This document shows, piece after piece, positions 1-6,286 of a stretch of DNA of 14,651 nucleotides. A program made the translations under genes and the position numbers. Every line of letters begins with the position of its first letter. Within the stretch, counting starts at the first letter, position 1. Source of the stretch: an uncultured Ruminococcus sp. (GTDB taxonomy: Bacteria; Bacillota; Clostridia; Oscillospirales; Ruminococcaceae); the NCBI GenBank assembly GCA_947178195.1, contig CAMWXM010000047.1, positions 1-14,651 of the forward strand, read 5' to 3'. Below the pieces are notes generated by a model. The model was not told the origin of the DNA. It was given only the letters and a program-made list of their open reading frames with translations, and did not search any database.

Positions 1-23
1 ATTTTAACGTCTGTAATTTTCAC
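1..23 (-). CDS. spoVG: SpoVG-like protein, N-terminus only (cut by window edge)
   Basis: Only the first seven codons are present. Read on the minus strand from a GTG start they give M-K-I-T-D-V-K, the same opening as the complete SpoVG-like gene at the right edge (M-R-I-T-D-V-K). A GGAGGAAC ribosome binding site lies just upstream, and it too is nearly identical to the one in front of the right-hand gene. SpoVG-family proteins are small nucleic-acid-binding regulators, first known from septation and sporulation in Bacillus. The gene continues beyond position 1, so its integrity cannot be judged. The assignment rests on the shared start and shared leader. Confidence 0.7.
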
Positions 24-407
24 TGTTGACGTTCCTCCTGTCAATTATTTTGATATAGGGACTTGCGGAAAAAATGCTAATACAGAAAGCACCTCCTTTT
101 ACCTGATTTCGTTGTGATCATCTCCTTCCATAAATTTAAAATGGTTTTATACCATTTAAAAACAACCCGGCGGGCGCCATGCGACCGCCAAAGCTTAGGT
201 TACAGATTTTTTCATAAACACATAAAAACGCAAATAGCTAAGTGGATTTGCACTATCTATATTATCATAAAAAAACTATCGGGTGTCATAGTTCGTCACC
301 TCCGGTCTGTCTTGATTTTTCATAGATTATCAGCTCCTTGTAAATATATTAACGGAATTTGATTAAATCTGCTTTATATACACCCCGACGGCAACCCGAC
401 TGCCGTC
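24..407 (-). promoter_or_regulatory. Leader of the left spoVG-like gene: small ORFs and hairpins, inverted paralogue of the right leader
   Basis: Read on the minus strand, this begins with a GACGGCA/TGCCGTC hairpin (387-407). An AAGGAG site and a 15-codon ORF follow (276-323, MKNQDRPEVTNYDTR). Inside that ORF a GGAGGTGA site precedes a second 10-codon ORF (257-289, MTPDSFFMII). Next are a 6-codon ORF (195-215, MKKSVT), a GC-rich hairpin block, and the spoVG ribosome binding site. The right leader (14060-14333) has the same order but lacks the middle small ORFs and encodes MKNTVT. That the small ORFs are translated is inferred only from ribosome-binding-site spacing; MKKSVT has no obvious site of its own here. 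Confidence 0.6.
146..194 (-). repeat. 49-bp perfect inverted repeat, left copy
   Basis: The reverse complement of this stretch is identical over 49 bases to 14163-14211. It contains GGCGG and CCGCC arms able to form a hairpin, followed on the minus strand by GGGTTG and a T5 run. Identity falls to a patchy level on both sides, so the block is either under strong selection or recently homogenised. Confidence 0.95.
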
Positions 408-585
408 CCATCAGTAAATGAATGCTTTTCGGGATTTGATAAAATTATGTTTTGTTCGCCGGATTAAAACCCAATAACTATGTTCTCTTATCCTTAACTT
501 ACAAAAAGGCCAAATTTAGCATATGCATCATCATTACTCAATCATTTAATAATAACCGTCAAATATCCAACACATCCCAAATACC

Positions 586-625
586 ATGCCCCTGTCGGTT
601 TGTACCGACAGGGGCATTTATCATT
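586..625 (+). terminator. Perfect 14-bp hairpin, probable terminator
   Basis: Arms 586-599 and 604-617 are perfectly complementary around a 4-base loop (core CCCCTGTCGGT / ACCGACAGGGG). On the plus strand it is followed by a T-rich stretch (TTATCATTTTT). On the minus strand it lies about 96 bp after the lipoprotein stop but has no good T-run, so it may only weakly end that transcript. Confidence 0.6.
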
Positions 626-672
626 TTTAATCAGCATTCCAAGGCAAGACAAGTACCAAAAAAGCCCTCAAT

Positions 673-692
673 CCCCGCCGTCATCGGCAAGG
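673..692 (-). terminator. Weak terminator candidate after the lipoprotein gene
   Basis: On the minus strand an 8-bp stem with two T·G wobbles (CCTTGCCG / CGGCGGGG, loop ATGA) starts about 20 bp after the lipoprotein stop. A T6 run follows roughly 9 bases later. The gap between stem and T-run makes this a weak call. Confidence 0.3.
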
Positions 693-712
693 GTTAGGAG
701 TTTTTCATTTTA

Positions 713-1918
713 CTATTCTATCTCAATTTTCTTTTCTTCACCTGTTTGTCTGTTTACAAAGAATATTCCCAAATCGTCATGAACAAGAAGATAATCCTCG
801 GAAACACAGGAAATGTAACTACCCTCGTAAATCAGCTCGCTTTCCTCCTCGGATATGAATTTGTAGAGCTTTTTATCCTTAACATAGTAAAAAGCTTTAT
901 CGGTAATAAAAGCATTGTTAAAGGATTTTTTGTTAATATATGTAAGTTCCCTTGTTTCGGTATTAAAGACTTGGTTGCAATAATACCAGTGTAAATAATA
1001 TTTGCCAACAAAGGGACCCTGATATTCATCATAAAATTCATTGTCAGCCTCTTCCGGTTCGGAAAGCTCCCATGTTTCAATATCCAAAATCATATTTACG
1101 TCACGGTTATGATCGTCATAATAATAAATATAAGCCTTGTTTCCGCAAATATTACGGATTCCACCGAAGCGGCAGTCATACATAACACCATGCCCAAGGT
1201 CTATGGAATAGACCGGAAACTCAATCTCGGTAAAGGACGAAAGATTCGTGGATAAAATGCCGTCAAAGTTATCCGGTCTACCGTCATAGTCCAGACTTCT
1301 GATATGTATGATGATACTTCCGTCATCCAGTAAATACATATATTCTATTTCATCGGAATAGCTATAGCTGCGTCCCGCCATATTATCAATATCCTCAACG
1401 CTTACATATGAAATAAGCTCGCCCGACAGGTCGTAGACATAGATACCATAAGTATATCTTATGCAAATTTTATCGTCCTTCACACAAAGATCCGGACCTC
1501 CGAGATAGTAGTCTTCATTTGAGAGAATTTTAAACTCCTCCGTCTTAATGTTGTAATGACAAACATAAAAACCATTTATCCATACAATTATGTTGTCGTC
1601 GATGTACCGCATTGTATTTACGTTATCCTTTCCTCTTTCCAAGATCATATCATTTACCACCCGCATAACTTCGGATTCTTCCGGTTCGGATTCTTCCGGT
1701 TCGGGTTCTGCCTCCGTGGTTGTTTCCTCAGTTGTCGTCTCCTCGCGGACGGTGGTTTCCTCTGCTTCCGTCTCTGTCACGGTCTCGTCCTTAATGGTTT
1801 GCGTTTCCGCCGCTGTTGGGGTAAAGACTGTTTCTGCCATGCTTCCGTCCTCGGAAGAACACGCCGCCAATGATAATAACATTGTCAGCGCAATTGTCAA
1901 TGATGTTGTTTTTTTCAT
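713..1918 (-). CDS. Secreted lipoprotein with Thr/Glu-rich tether, function unknown
   Basis: The 401-aa product starts with a lysine pair, a hydrophobic stretch and a lipobox L-A-A-C with the acylated cysteine at residue 20, so it should be an outer-surface membrane lipoprotein. Residues about 25-85 form a low-complexity tether rich in Thr, Glu and Pro, a common spacer in Ruminococcus surface proteins. The rest (about 90-401) has recurring short beta-like segments rich in Tyr, Asp and Ile, such as IYVYDLSGELI and YYVKDKKLYKF. These suggest a beta-propeller-like fold resembling proteins that display tracked values, but I recognise no family. The start is supported by an AGGAGA site. A consensus promoter (1999-2027) and two 5'-UTR hairpins lie upstream, divergent from the XRE regulator. 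Confidence 0.85.
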   Translation of the reverse strand: MKKTTSLTIALTMLLSLAACSSEDGSMAETVFTPTAAETQTIKDETVTETEAEETTVREETTTEETTTEAEPEPEESEPEESEVMRVVNDMILERGKDNVNTMRYIDDNIIVWINGFYVCHYNIKTEEFKILSNEDYYLGGPDLCVKDDKICIRYTYGIYVYDLSGELISYVSVEDIDNMAGRSYSYSDEIEYMYLLDDGSIIIHIRSLDYDGRPDNFDGILSTNLSSFTEIEFPVYSIDLGHGVMYDCRFGGIRNICGNKAYIYYYDDHNRDVNMILDIETWELSEPEEADNEFYDEYQGPFVGKYYLHWYYCNQVFNTETRELTYINKKSFNNAFITDKAFYYVKDKKLYKFISEEESELIYEGSYISCVSEDYLLVHDDLGIFFVNRQTGEEKKIEIE

Positions 1919-1947
1919 AACTTCTCTCCTATTTCAGTTTTATTTCG

Positions 1948-1967
1948 GCATATTTTTTAAAATATGC
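1948..1967. promoter_or_regulatory. Hairpin in the 5' UTR of the lipoprotein gene
   Basis: GCATATTTT and AAAATATGC arms flank a 2-base loop, in the transcribed leader between the lipoprotein promoter and its ribosome binding site. A second weaker hairpin (ATGG/CCAT arms, about 1968-1994) adjoins it. It could stabilise the mRNA or bind a regulator. Confidence 0.4.
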
Positions 1968-1998
1968 ATTATAATATGGAAAAAATCCATTATTTTCT

Positions 1999-2027
1999 AT
2001 TATAGCATAACAAATTCAATCTGTCAA
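1999..2027 (-). promoter_or_regulatory. Consensus sigma-A promoter of the lipoprotein gene
   Basis: On the minus strand TTGACA (2022-2027) and TATAAT (1999-2004) are separated by exactly 17 bases. Both hexamers match the housekeeping consensus perfectly. The -35 element overlaps the first of two direct repeats that may be an XRE operator. Confidence 0.85.
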
Positions 2028-2056
2028 GTGGTTTTTCTGTGTATCAAATGGTTTTT
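2024..2056. promoter_or_regulatory. Two direct repeats, candidate XRE operator
   Basis: TCAAGTGGTTTTT (2024-2036) and TCAAATGGTTTTT (2044-2056) differ at one position and are 20 bp apart start to start, near two helical turns. They sit between the divergent genes and the first overlaps the lipoprotein -35 box, so a protein bound here would be expected to block that promoter. The assignment to the adjacent regulator is inference. Confidence 0.45.
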
Positions 2057-2099
2057 ATTTGTCCATAAATCTGTTACCATATTATTGAGGTGATAAAAA

Positions 2100-2426
2100 T
2101 TGTCTATAGATTACAGCATAGTCGGAAGAAGAATTGCCAAATGCCGAAAAGAGATGGGTCTTCGGCAATTTGAGGTTGCCGAAAAGATAGGAGTAAATGA
2201 CAAGCACATTTCCAATATCGAAACAGGACGCTGTGCGCCAAGCCTTGAACTTATAATGAAGCTTTGCGATGTTTTGCAGACTACTCCCAATGACATTTTA
2301 TTAGGTACAGAAACACCAAAAGACGATATAACGTGTGAAGCTCTCACTGAAAAAATTGCAGGACTTGACCGCGAAAGCATGATAATTCTTAACAGCATTA
2401 TTGAACTGCTTGATAGGTACAATTAA
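2100..2426 (+). CDS. XRE-family HTH transcriptional regulator
   Basis: This 108-aa protein carries an N-terminal HTH_3/Cro-C1 domain at about residues 8-68. The diagnostic pattern is present: IGRRIAKCRKEMGLRQFEVAEKIGV, then the recognition-helix region DKHISNIETGRCAPSLELIMKLCDVL, and the usual closing 'TPNDILLG'. The C-terminal 35 residues are a short helix-rich tail with no recognised sensor domain. Translation likely starts at TTG, which lies 5 bases after GAGGTGA; no ATG is better placed. It diverges from the lipoprotein gene across a 181-bp region with repeated sequences, so it probably represses that promoter or itself. Its target is not proven, and it is too far from the restriction genes to assume it is a controller protein. 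Confidence 0.88.
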   Translation: MSIDYSIVGRRIAKCRKEMGLRQFEVAEKIGVNDKHISNIETGRCAPSLELIMKLCDVLQTTPNDILLGTETPKDDITCEALTEKIAGLDRESMIILNSIIELLDRYN

Positions 2427-2448
2427 ATCTATACTACCCTATAGTGTA

Positions 2449-2516
2449 TTATAATAATCAATAATTATTATAATATATCGTTTATAAGGTCAAGTAATTA
2501 TTATAAATTATTATAA
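2449..2516. repeat. AT-only hairpin and three AATTATTATAA repeats
   Basis: A 10-bp AT-only stem (2449-2458 with 2464-2473) lies just after the XRE gene. The 11-mer AATTATTATAA occurs at 2463-2473, 2496-2506 and 2506-2516, the last two sharing one base. It could be a protein-binding repeat, an easily melted element, or a weak terminator region. Confidence 0.5.
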
Positions 2517-2958
2517 AAAGTCTGCACTTAGTAAAAGAACAGAATTTTTGCGAACTGTTTTTTTACATTCCAGCTTAGGAATGTCTGAGATATACCGTGT
2601 GCTGAAATCTAGTGGGGTATTCTATAATACAGTTATCACAAAAGTGAATCTGGACAGCATTTTTTATACTAATAGCGGATTTAAGAAATTTAAAAATGAA
2701 GAATACTTTGAATTTTCTAAAAAATGCTAAAGCAAGAAAAAAGGTATCGCCTGCCTTGTTGAGATTACTAACTGTGCTTCTGTTTTCTGAACACAAGCAA
2801 TTCACAAAGCGGGATAGCTCAAACTGTCAGAATGGCTCTAAGTAAAAGAATTATGGTGGTAAATTATTTTACGTTATATTTGACTATGTAGCTGTTTTCG
2901 GATGAAATGAAATCTAAGGCATATAAAAATGAGTAAAAAGTGAGCTGAAAACGAACAA

Positions 2959-3016
2959 AAAATGTACATTTATTGTGTATTTTTATACACAATTTTAATA
3001 CTGAAAATGCACATTT
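2959..3016. repeat. Perfect 9-bp hairpin between two direct repeats
   Basis: ATTGTGTAT and ATACACAAT (2972-2980, 2985-2993) form a perfect stem with a TTTT loop. It is flanked by AAAATGTACATTT (2959-2971) and AAAATGCACATTT (3004-3016), which differ at one base. The layout resembles a regulator or initiator binding region more than a terminator, because no T-run follows directly. Confidence 0.55.
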
Positions 3017-3183
3017 TTTACATAACAGTCTAAAATGATTTTGTAAGGCTGAAAAAAATCATATTGATGTGATATCGCTGGCATTGTAGGAAACTGTTCC
3101 GCGTGACATTTCATTTGATGATTTTAGCCGAATCAAATTTCATTTTCTGATAGGTCAAAGCAGTCCCGATCAACGCAAGAGCA

Positions 3184-3418
3184 GTTCCGAAAAAATCATT
3201 TTACCGTTCGGAACCAAGACTCCGCAGAGGTCTTGTAAGGGCTTTTTTGTCTTACAAAAAAGTGGCTGGAGCGTAAGTGTAAGACAGCGGCGTCAGCTAT
3301 GCTGACCACATTGCAAAATAGGCAATGTGACACCGCCCCTTATGCTCTTCCCCGCTTCAGCTGCGTCTCCGAGGCGTTAGCCGAAGCAGCAGCGGCGCAA
3401 CCGCGTAGCTACGCGGTT
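3184..3418. other. Dense series of hairpins, candidate structured RNA or single-strand-active DNA element
   Basis: Seven inverted repeats follow one another: GTTCCGAA/TTCGGAAC (3184-3214); CAAGAC/GTCTTG (about 3214-3234); a 9-bp CTTTTTTGT stem (3242-3262); GTCAGC/GCTGAC (3292-3306) directly followed by CACATTGC/GCAATGTG (3307-3329), both enclosed by GCGG (3287-3290) and CCGC (3333-3336) as a three-way junction; GCTTC-GCT/AGC-GAAGC (3354-3387); and the 20-bp palindrome AACCGCGTAGCTACGCGGTT (3399-3418). The segment is visibly richer in GC than its flanks. No ORF explains it. An RNA gene, an oriT or a single-strand origin would all fit. Confidence 0.5.
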
Positions 3419-3424
3419 ATAACG

Positions 3425-3565
3425 GTATACTGGCGGTATACCGAGTGGTTCATTTTTGAGTATACTAAGTATACTTAGTATACTCACCCACTATGTTAAG
3501 CGGTTTATAGGCTGTCAAAGTATACTTGAAACCAGGGTCGATGTCACACGGTATACTTAGTATAC
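3425..3565. repeat. Eight GTATAC sites with a 28-bp perfect palindrome
   Basis: GTATAC occurs at 3425, 3436, 3460, 3469, 3478, 3520, 3551 and 3560 (first base). The middle three are spaced exactly 9 bp and form a perfect 28-bp palindrome at 3458-3485, centred on the GTATAC at 3469-3474. The 12-mer TTAGTATACTCA is repeated at 3475-3486 and 3557-3568. The density and regular spacing point to a multimeric DNA-binding protein. None of the genes here can be assigned to it with confidence. Confidence 0.85.
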
Positions 3566-3892
3566 TCAAATAAAATAATGCGTCCTTTGGTCTTGGCGTG
3601 AGCCGTCGAAAACGATATTTTTTATTTTTTTGCCGTAATATTTCAGCAGCTGTTTGAGGCTCGCTTTAGGTCTATGCAACTTCAAATATTGGTGCCGATG
3701 ACAGCTTTATTTTTGTCTCGGATATAGGAGTATCTGCTGTTGAATTTCACTTTAGTGTGATACAGTGCGGCTCGCTTAGGGTCAGTCTGTGTGATAAAAT
3801 CGGAACGTGAAATCGGGTTCAAATTCCGGCTCTCAGAGTGAAAACATTCTGTTTTAAATATTGATTTTCAGTCATAGCAGGTAATGCTGCAA

Positions 3893-4044
3893 AAAAGTGT
3901 TACAATTTTGTTACTGTTTTGGCACTGTTTAAGCGCATTTATTGTACTGTTTTTGTGTAAAAAATGTGTATCTGTTTTGTGTGTAAGAAATTAACATAAA
4001 ACAGAGCAATAAATGGAACGATTTTGGTATAAAAGTGTTACAAT
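3893..4044 (+). repeat. Repeated 14-mer AAAAGTGTTACAAT
   Basis: Identical copies lie at 3893-3906 and 4031-4044, 138 bp apart, both continuing with T-rich sequence. Several CTGTTT words lie between them. The function is unknown; integrase arm-type sites or initiator sites are possible. Confidence 0.45.
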
Positions 4045-4162
4045 ATTTGAGCAAAAAATATACACTGGATATTGAATAAAAAGTATTGGTAAAATATAGC
4101 TAAATTATGTTGTGATTGTAACAATCTTATACTATTTTAGCGCAATTATGTTTTGCATTTAC

Positions 4163-4209
4163 AAAAAATCTTGGCAAGATCATGCACCCAAGCCAAGGAA
4201 TATTTTTTT
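4163..4209. terminator. Bidirectional terminator between the 147-aa gene and the gene-poor region
   Basis: CTTGGC (4170-4175) pairs with GCCAAG (4192-4197). On the minus strand the stem is followed by a T6 run and lies about 85 bp after the stop of the 147-aa gene. On the plus strand it is followed by a T7 run (4203-4209). It should end transcripts from both sides. Confidence 0.65.
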
Positions 4210-4281
4210 CTTAAATTATCCATAAACACTTTTATCTTGTTCAAAGCTGTCTTAACATAATAACAAAGTCTACGAAGCATA

Positions 4282-4725
4282 TTAAGATTGGTCTGCTGAA
4301 CCGTTATGTCTGTCTTTAAAATTATTAGACATTCTCTCATCTAAATCACGCACAGCACTTGTCAAATATGTAATCTGTTCCGAGAGTAAACGTATATCGT
4401 TGTCTGATTTATATGATTTTACAAGCTCCATGGCTCTTGGCGATATCTCGCATTTTCCGCTTGTGAAAATATATGCAACGGCTTCCATTAAGTCGGCGTT
4501 GCTTTTGGCTTGCGGAAAAATTCGTTTCATTTCGATAAAAATGCTTTTCGATATGCCTCGTACGCTTGTTTTCTTATTATAATCAGATGATGTATTAACA
4601 GCATCTCGTGCCTGCGCTTCTTGTTCTTGCCTTTCATAAGTTTCGGCTACTATTGGTAAATCTTCCGATATCTGGGCTATTTGCTTAGACGATGGTTCAA
4701 TAGGAGCATAACCGTTATTTATCAT
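4282..4725 (-). CDS. Hypothetical 147-aa protein
   Basis: I do not recognise the family. The product is soluble, with no signal peptide or membrane segment. Residues about 20-50 are polar and probably disordered (SEDLPIVAETYERQEQEAQARD). Residues about 50-110 look like a compact helical domain (GISKSIFIEMKRIFPQAKSNADLMEAVAYIF), and about 110-135 form a helix with a heptad-like pattern (LLSEQITYLTSAVRDLDERM), which suggests oligomerisation. A small plasmid-type accessory protein would fit, but nothing proves it. The start is supported by AAAGGAC 8 bases upstream and a perfect promoter. It diverges from the restriction-modification operon and ends at a strong terminator, so it is a single-gene unit. 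Confidence 0.75.
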   Translation of the reverse strand: MINNGYAPIEPSSKQIAQISEDLPIVAETYERQEQEAQARDAVNTSSDYNKKTSVRGISKSIFIEMKRIFPQAKSNADLMEAVAYIFTSGKCEISPRAMELVKSYKSDNDIRLLSEQITYLTSAVRDLDERMSNNFKDRHNGSADQS

Positions 4726-4769
4726 ATTGTATTGTCCTTTCGTAAAAGGTTTAAATATGCGTTTTGCTT

Positions 4770-4798
4770 ATTATATCATATTAAATTAAACTTGTCAA
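4770..4798 (-). promoter_or_regulatory. Consensus sigma-A promoter of the 147-aa gene
   Basis: On the minus strand TTGACA (4793-4798) and TATAAT (4770-4775) are separated by exactly 17 bases. The leader to the start codon is short, about 40 bases. Confidence 0.8.
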
Positions 4799-4827
4799 AT
4801 AATTTCTGAATAAATCAAACTGCTATA

Positions 4828-4875
4828 TGCCCACTTCTTTAATACACTACAATATATAGTGGTTGGGCAATTTTT
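4828..4875 (+). terminator. Stem-loop with T-run upstream of the restriction-modification promoter
   Basis: TGCCCA (4828-4833) pairs with TGGGCA (4864-4869), enclosing an inner CACTA/TAGTG hairpin (4845-4861), and is followed by AATTTTT. It may insulate the downstream operon from incoming plus-strand transcription. Confidence 0.4.
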
Positions 4876-5088
4876 CTAATATTTCCCTCAAAACCTATGT
4901 ATCGCATATAGAACCTGCGTTGCGCAAAGCACAAATTACAAGCTTTAGATTTACCGTAAAAAGATAAAAATTCGGCGATTTGAAATATTTAGATTAAGGT
5001 GGTTGATAATAAATCCGACTTGTGTTTAAATTTAAAAAAATCTTATTTGATGGCATTATCATAGCACAAAAACAACTAAAAAAAACAC

Positions 5089-5117
5089 TTGACATATCAT
5101 TTTTTTTGATGTATAAT
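5089..5117 (+). promoter_or_regulatory. Consensus sigma-A promoter of the restriction-modification operon
   Basis: TTGACA (5089-5094) and TATAAT (5112-5117) are separated by exactly 17 bases; a second TATAAT lies at 5119-5124. The leader to the first start codon is about 130 bases and contains a GCTCC/GGAGC hairpin (5196-5208). Confidence 0.88.
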
Positions 5118-5257
5118 TTATAATGGGTATATTTAGTAATTATTAAAAAATCGCTAACTAATCTTATCACCAAATAAAAGTTCTCATCCTCGAAAGCTCC
5201 GCTGGAGCACGCCATCTGCACAAATAATTTATTTTGCACTTTTTTAGGGAGGTTTCC

Positions 5258-6283
5258 ATGCGGTATATTGGTGGAAAATCATTAATATTAGAATGTATTG
5301 ATGATGTTATACATACTCACATCGGTGTTCCCAAAAGCGTACTTGACATTTTTTCAGGCAGCGGTGCAGTCGGAACTTTCTTTAAAAACAAATCTTATCT
5401 TACATCCTGCAATGACATTTTATTTTTCAGCTATGTCTTATCTAAAAGCGCAGTTGAATTATCTGATATACCTTGTTTTGATAATGTCCCGCTAAAAGCA
5501 GACTGCATTAATTATCTTAATGATTTGAAAATCGAAGATACTAACATAAATTCTAAAGACTGTTTTATTTACAATAACTATTCCCCCATTGGCGGGCGAA
5601 TGTATTTTACGGAGGAAAATGCACTTAAAATTGACATGATCCGAATTACCATAGAAAACTGGCGTAAAAGCAAACTGATTGATGATAACGGATATTATTA
5701 TCTTCTGTCATCACTTTTAAACGCTGTTCCTTATATATCAAATATAACCGGTGTTTATGCTGCGTATCTTAAATTCTGGGATAAGCGGGCACTGAATCCC
5801 TTGACATTGGAAAAACCTATTATAACGGATAATGGTAAAATGAACATTTGTTACAACAAGGATTATACAGAACTGCTCGAAGAAGAGTTTGATTTGATGT
5901 ATGCTGATCCGCCCTACAACAGCCGAGAGTATCTTCCTAATTATCATATTCTTGAAACCATTGCAAGATACGATTATCCTGATATTCACGGCGTTACGGG
6001 TATGAGGAATTACGGTAATAACGAAAAAAGTCACTTTTGCCAAAAGGGTAATGTAAATAATGCATTTGAAACCCTCATACGTGACTGTAACAGCAGATAC
6101 ATTATTATTTCTTACAATAACGAGGGTTTGATGTCAACTGCTGATTTAACTGCTCTCTGCAAGGAATATTGCGTCAACGATGAGTTTAGACTGTATGAAT
6201 ACGATTATCGGCGTTATAAAAGCAAGATACCGAATAATAAAAAGGGGCTGAAAGAACAGCTATACTTTTTAAGGAGGCGCTAA
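5258..6283 (+). CDS. D12-class DNA adenine-N6 methyltransferase, equivalent to the N-terminal half of a FokI-type methylase
   Basis: The 341-aa enzyme should transfer a methyl group from S-adenosylmethionine to adenine in one strand of the asymmetric site cut by the downstream endonuclease. Visible motifs are the D12 opening M-R-Y-I-G-G-K, motif I DIFSGSGAVG (residues 30-39, AdoMet binding) and the catalytic motif IV DPPY (217-220). A segment at about 107-135 (NNYSPIGGRMYFTEENALKIDMIR) fits the subfamily that accompanies type IIS enzymes. The ATG at 5258 is preferred over one at 5234 because AGGGAGG ends 5 bases before it and the family start follows at once. It is the first gene of the operon. 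Its TAA is in frame with the next methyltransferase, so the pair resembles a fused enzyme broken by one stop. Confidence 0.92.
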   Translation: MRYIGGKSLILECIDDVIHTHIGVPKSVLDIFSGSGAVGTFFKNKSYLTSCNDILFFSYVLSKSAVELSDIPCFDNVPLKADCINYLNDLKIEDTNINSKDCFIYNNYSPIGGRMYFTEENALKIDMIRITIENWRKSKLIDDNGYYYLLSSLLNAVPYISNITGVYAAYLKFWDKRALNPLTLEKPIITDNGKMNICYNKDYTELLEEEFDLMYADPPYNSREYLPNYHILETIARYDYPDIHGVTGMRNYGNNEKSHFCQKGNVNNAFETLIRDCNSRYIIISYNNEGLMSTADLTALCKEYCVNDEFRLYEYDYRRYKSKIPNNKKGLKEQLYFLRRR

Positions 6284-6286
6284 CCT

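Larger units (their letters stand above)
2427..4281. other. Gene-poor stretch of about 1.85 kb
   Basis: I see no convincing coding sequence here; open frames are short, lack ribosome binding sites, or oppose one another. Instead it holds AT-rich repeats (2449-2516), a hairpin between direct repeats (2959-3016), a GC-richer hairpin series (3184-3418), a GTATAC cluster with a 28-bp palindrome (3425-3565), a repeated 14-mer (3893-3906 and 4031-4044), and a bidirectional terminator (about 4163-4209). This could be a structured non-coding RNA, a replication or transfer origin, or decayed mobile DNA. One open frame without a start (about 3674-3814) contains IGADDSFIFVSDIG and may be a gene remnant. 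Confidence 0.6.

Noticed and set aside
2100..2426. XRE protein as the controller (C) protein of the restriction-modification system
   Set aside because: It is about 2.8 kb away, behind a terminator and a gene in the other direction, and no C-box-like repeat lies at the restriction promoter.
2548..2805. Opposing open frames of 60 and 76 codons
   Set aside because: Neither has a ribosome binding site or recognisable sequence, and each is the mirror of the other.
3790..3835. T-arm-like sequence GGGTTCAAATTCC, possible tRNA
   Set aside because: The stem has only wobble pairs at its ends and there is no matching acceptor, D-arm or anticodon arm upstream.
4146..4340. 64-codon minus-strand frame overlapping the end of the 147-aa gene
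   Set aside because: It has no ribosome binding site, overlaps the upstream gene by 59 bp and contains the strong bidirectional terminator in its middle.
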